From: Bifidobacteriaceae bacterium
GTDB taxonomy: Bacteria; Actinomycetota; Actinomycetes; Actinomycetales; WQXJ01
Length of the DNA stretch: 6,255 nt
Reading direction: 5' to 3'
NCBI GenBank assembly: GCA_031265345.1
Contig: JAISCU010000218.1
Span: 1-6,255, forward strand
The notes under the pieces were generated by a model. The model saw nothing but the letters and a program-made list of their open reading frames with translations. It was not told the origin of the DNA and did not search any database. The position numbers and the translations under genes were made by a program. Positions 6,120-6,255 of this stretch are shown here, piece by piece. Every line of letters begins with the position of its first letter. The first letter of the stretch is position 1.

Positions 6120-6150
6120 GGCATTGGTCTGCTCCGAGCAGACAGTTTTC
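6120..6150. promoter_or_regulatory. 31-bp palindromic element, copy B
   Basis: The core GTCTGCTCCGAGCAGAC (6127-6143) differs from the copy at 1771-1787 only at the central base. The full block matches 27 of 31 positions; the differences are at 6125, 6135, 6145 and 6149. Its centre at 6135 is 86 bp upstream of the GT2 start codon. The ATG at 6124 is part of the conserved flank (ATGCC is also in copy A), which argues that it is not the true start. It is a probable operator or a dispersed repeat. Confidence 0.6.
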
Positions 6151-6181
6151 GCGGTGCGGTCGATCCGGCTCGGGTCGCTCG

Positions 6182-6218
6182 GGAACACGGGTTGGCGTCA
6201 GACGCTAACCCGTGTTCC
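6182..6218. terminator. 37-bp near-perfect palindrome, candidate terminator or REP
   Basis: GGAACACGGGTT (6182-6193) pairs with AACCCGTGTTCC (6207-6218), and GCGTC (6195-6199) with GACGC (6201-6205). Only the G6194/T6206 position is non-Watson-Crick: a wobble on the plus strand and a mismatch on the minus strand. TTT follows on the plus side, and there is no T-tract on the minus side. It could end a minus-strand gene lying to the right (a stop in one frame falls at 6198-6200) or be another REP-like repeat. Its outer GGAAC/GTTCC resembles R1 and R2. Confidence 0.5.
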
Positions 6219-6255
6219 TTTGGAGCCTTGGACGATGCCGCTCCCGCAGGTCTCC

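Noticed and set aside
6050..6124. Longer GT2 start at the ATG at 6124
   Set aside because: The ATG belongs to the repeated 31-bp element and has no ribosome binding site. The ATG at 6049 has GGAGAGG at an ideal distance.
3747..6188. 813-codon minus-strand open frame overlapping the GT2 gene
   Set aside because: It is an Arg/Gly/Pro-rich translation with no domain or helix pattern. The alternative frame has all GT2 motifs and TM helices. It is a high-GC shadow.
4964..6208. 414-codon plus-strand open frame, and the 392-codon one at 892-2070
   Set aside because: Both lie antisense to clear genes, have compositions typical of complement frames in GC-rich DNA, and show no domain.
6198..6255. Possible C-terminus of an upstream minus-strand gene ending at a TGA at 6198-6200
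   Set aside because: Only about 18 codons are visible and other frames are also open, so there is no support for coding.

Overview
The window is GC-rich DNA that looks bacterial, most likely from a high-GC Gram-positive (Actinobacteria). This is inferred from the composition, from Shine-Dalgarno boxes of the form AGGAGAG, and from the protein types: a Hanks-type kinase fused to an extracytoplasmic propeller-like domain, a zinc-ribbon membrane protein with a Pro/Gly/Tyr-rich linker, and a membrane GT2 synthase. I cannot name a genus. All supported genes lie on the minus strand, so they read from right to left. No rRNA, tRNA, CRISPR array, transposase or integrase was seen.

Layout in transcription order. 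(1) 6255-6050: an intergenic region with a 37-bp near-perfect palindrome (6182-6218), a 31-bp element centred on a 17-bp palindrome (6120-6150), and the ribosome binding site of the next gene. (2) 6049-3773: a 758-residue membrane-embedded GT2 processive glycosyltransferase of the cellulose/chitin synthase type. It has four N-terminal TM helices, a cytoplasmic catalytic domain and several C-terminal TM helices. Its low-complexity tail is partly encoded by a REP-like inverted doublet (3833-3880). (3) 3705-1801: a Ser/Thr kinase gene with a TM helix and a DUF5050/propeller-like C-terminal domain. An in-frame TAA at 3394-3396 falls exactly at the kinase hinge, and the beta-3 lysine reads as arginine. 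(4) 1800-1693: an intergenic gap holding a second copy of the 31-bp element. (5) 1692 to beyond position 1: a zinc-ribbon protein with a disordered repeat linker and about 11-12 TM helices, cut by the left edge.

How the parts may work together (inference): close same-strand spacing (67 bp and 108 bp) suggests one functional cluster, perhaps export or synthesis of an extracellular polysaccharide with a membrane kinase as sensor. The palindrome centre of the 31-bp element lies 86-87 bp upstream of the start codon of both the synthase and the zinc-ribbon gene, which suggests shared control. The kinase appears to be decaying, or only its parts are expressed. The window also has an unusual density of short REP-like palindromes, three or four of which lie inside coding sequence.
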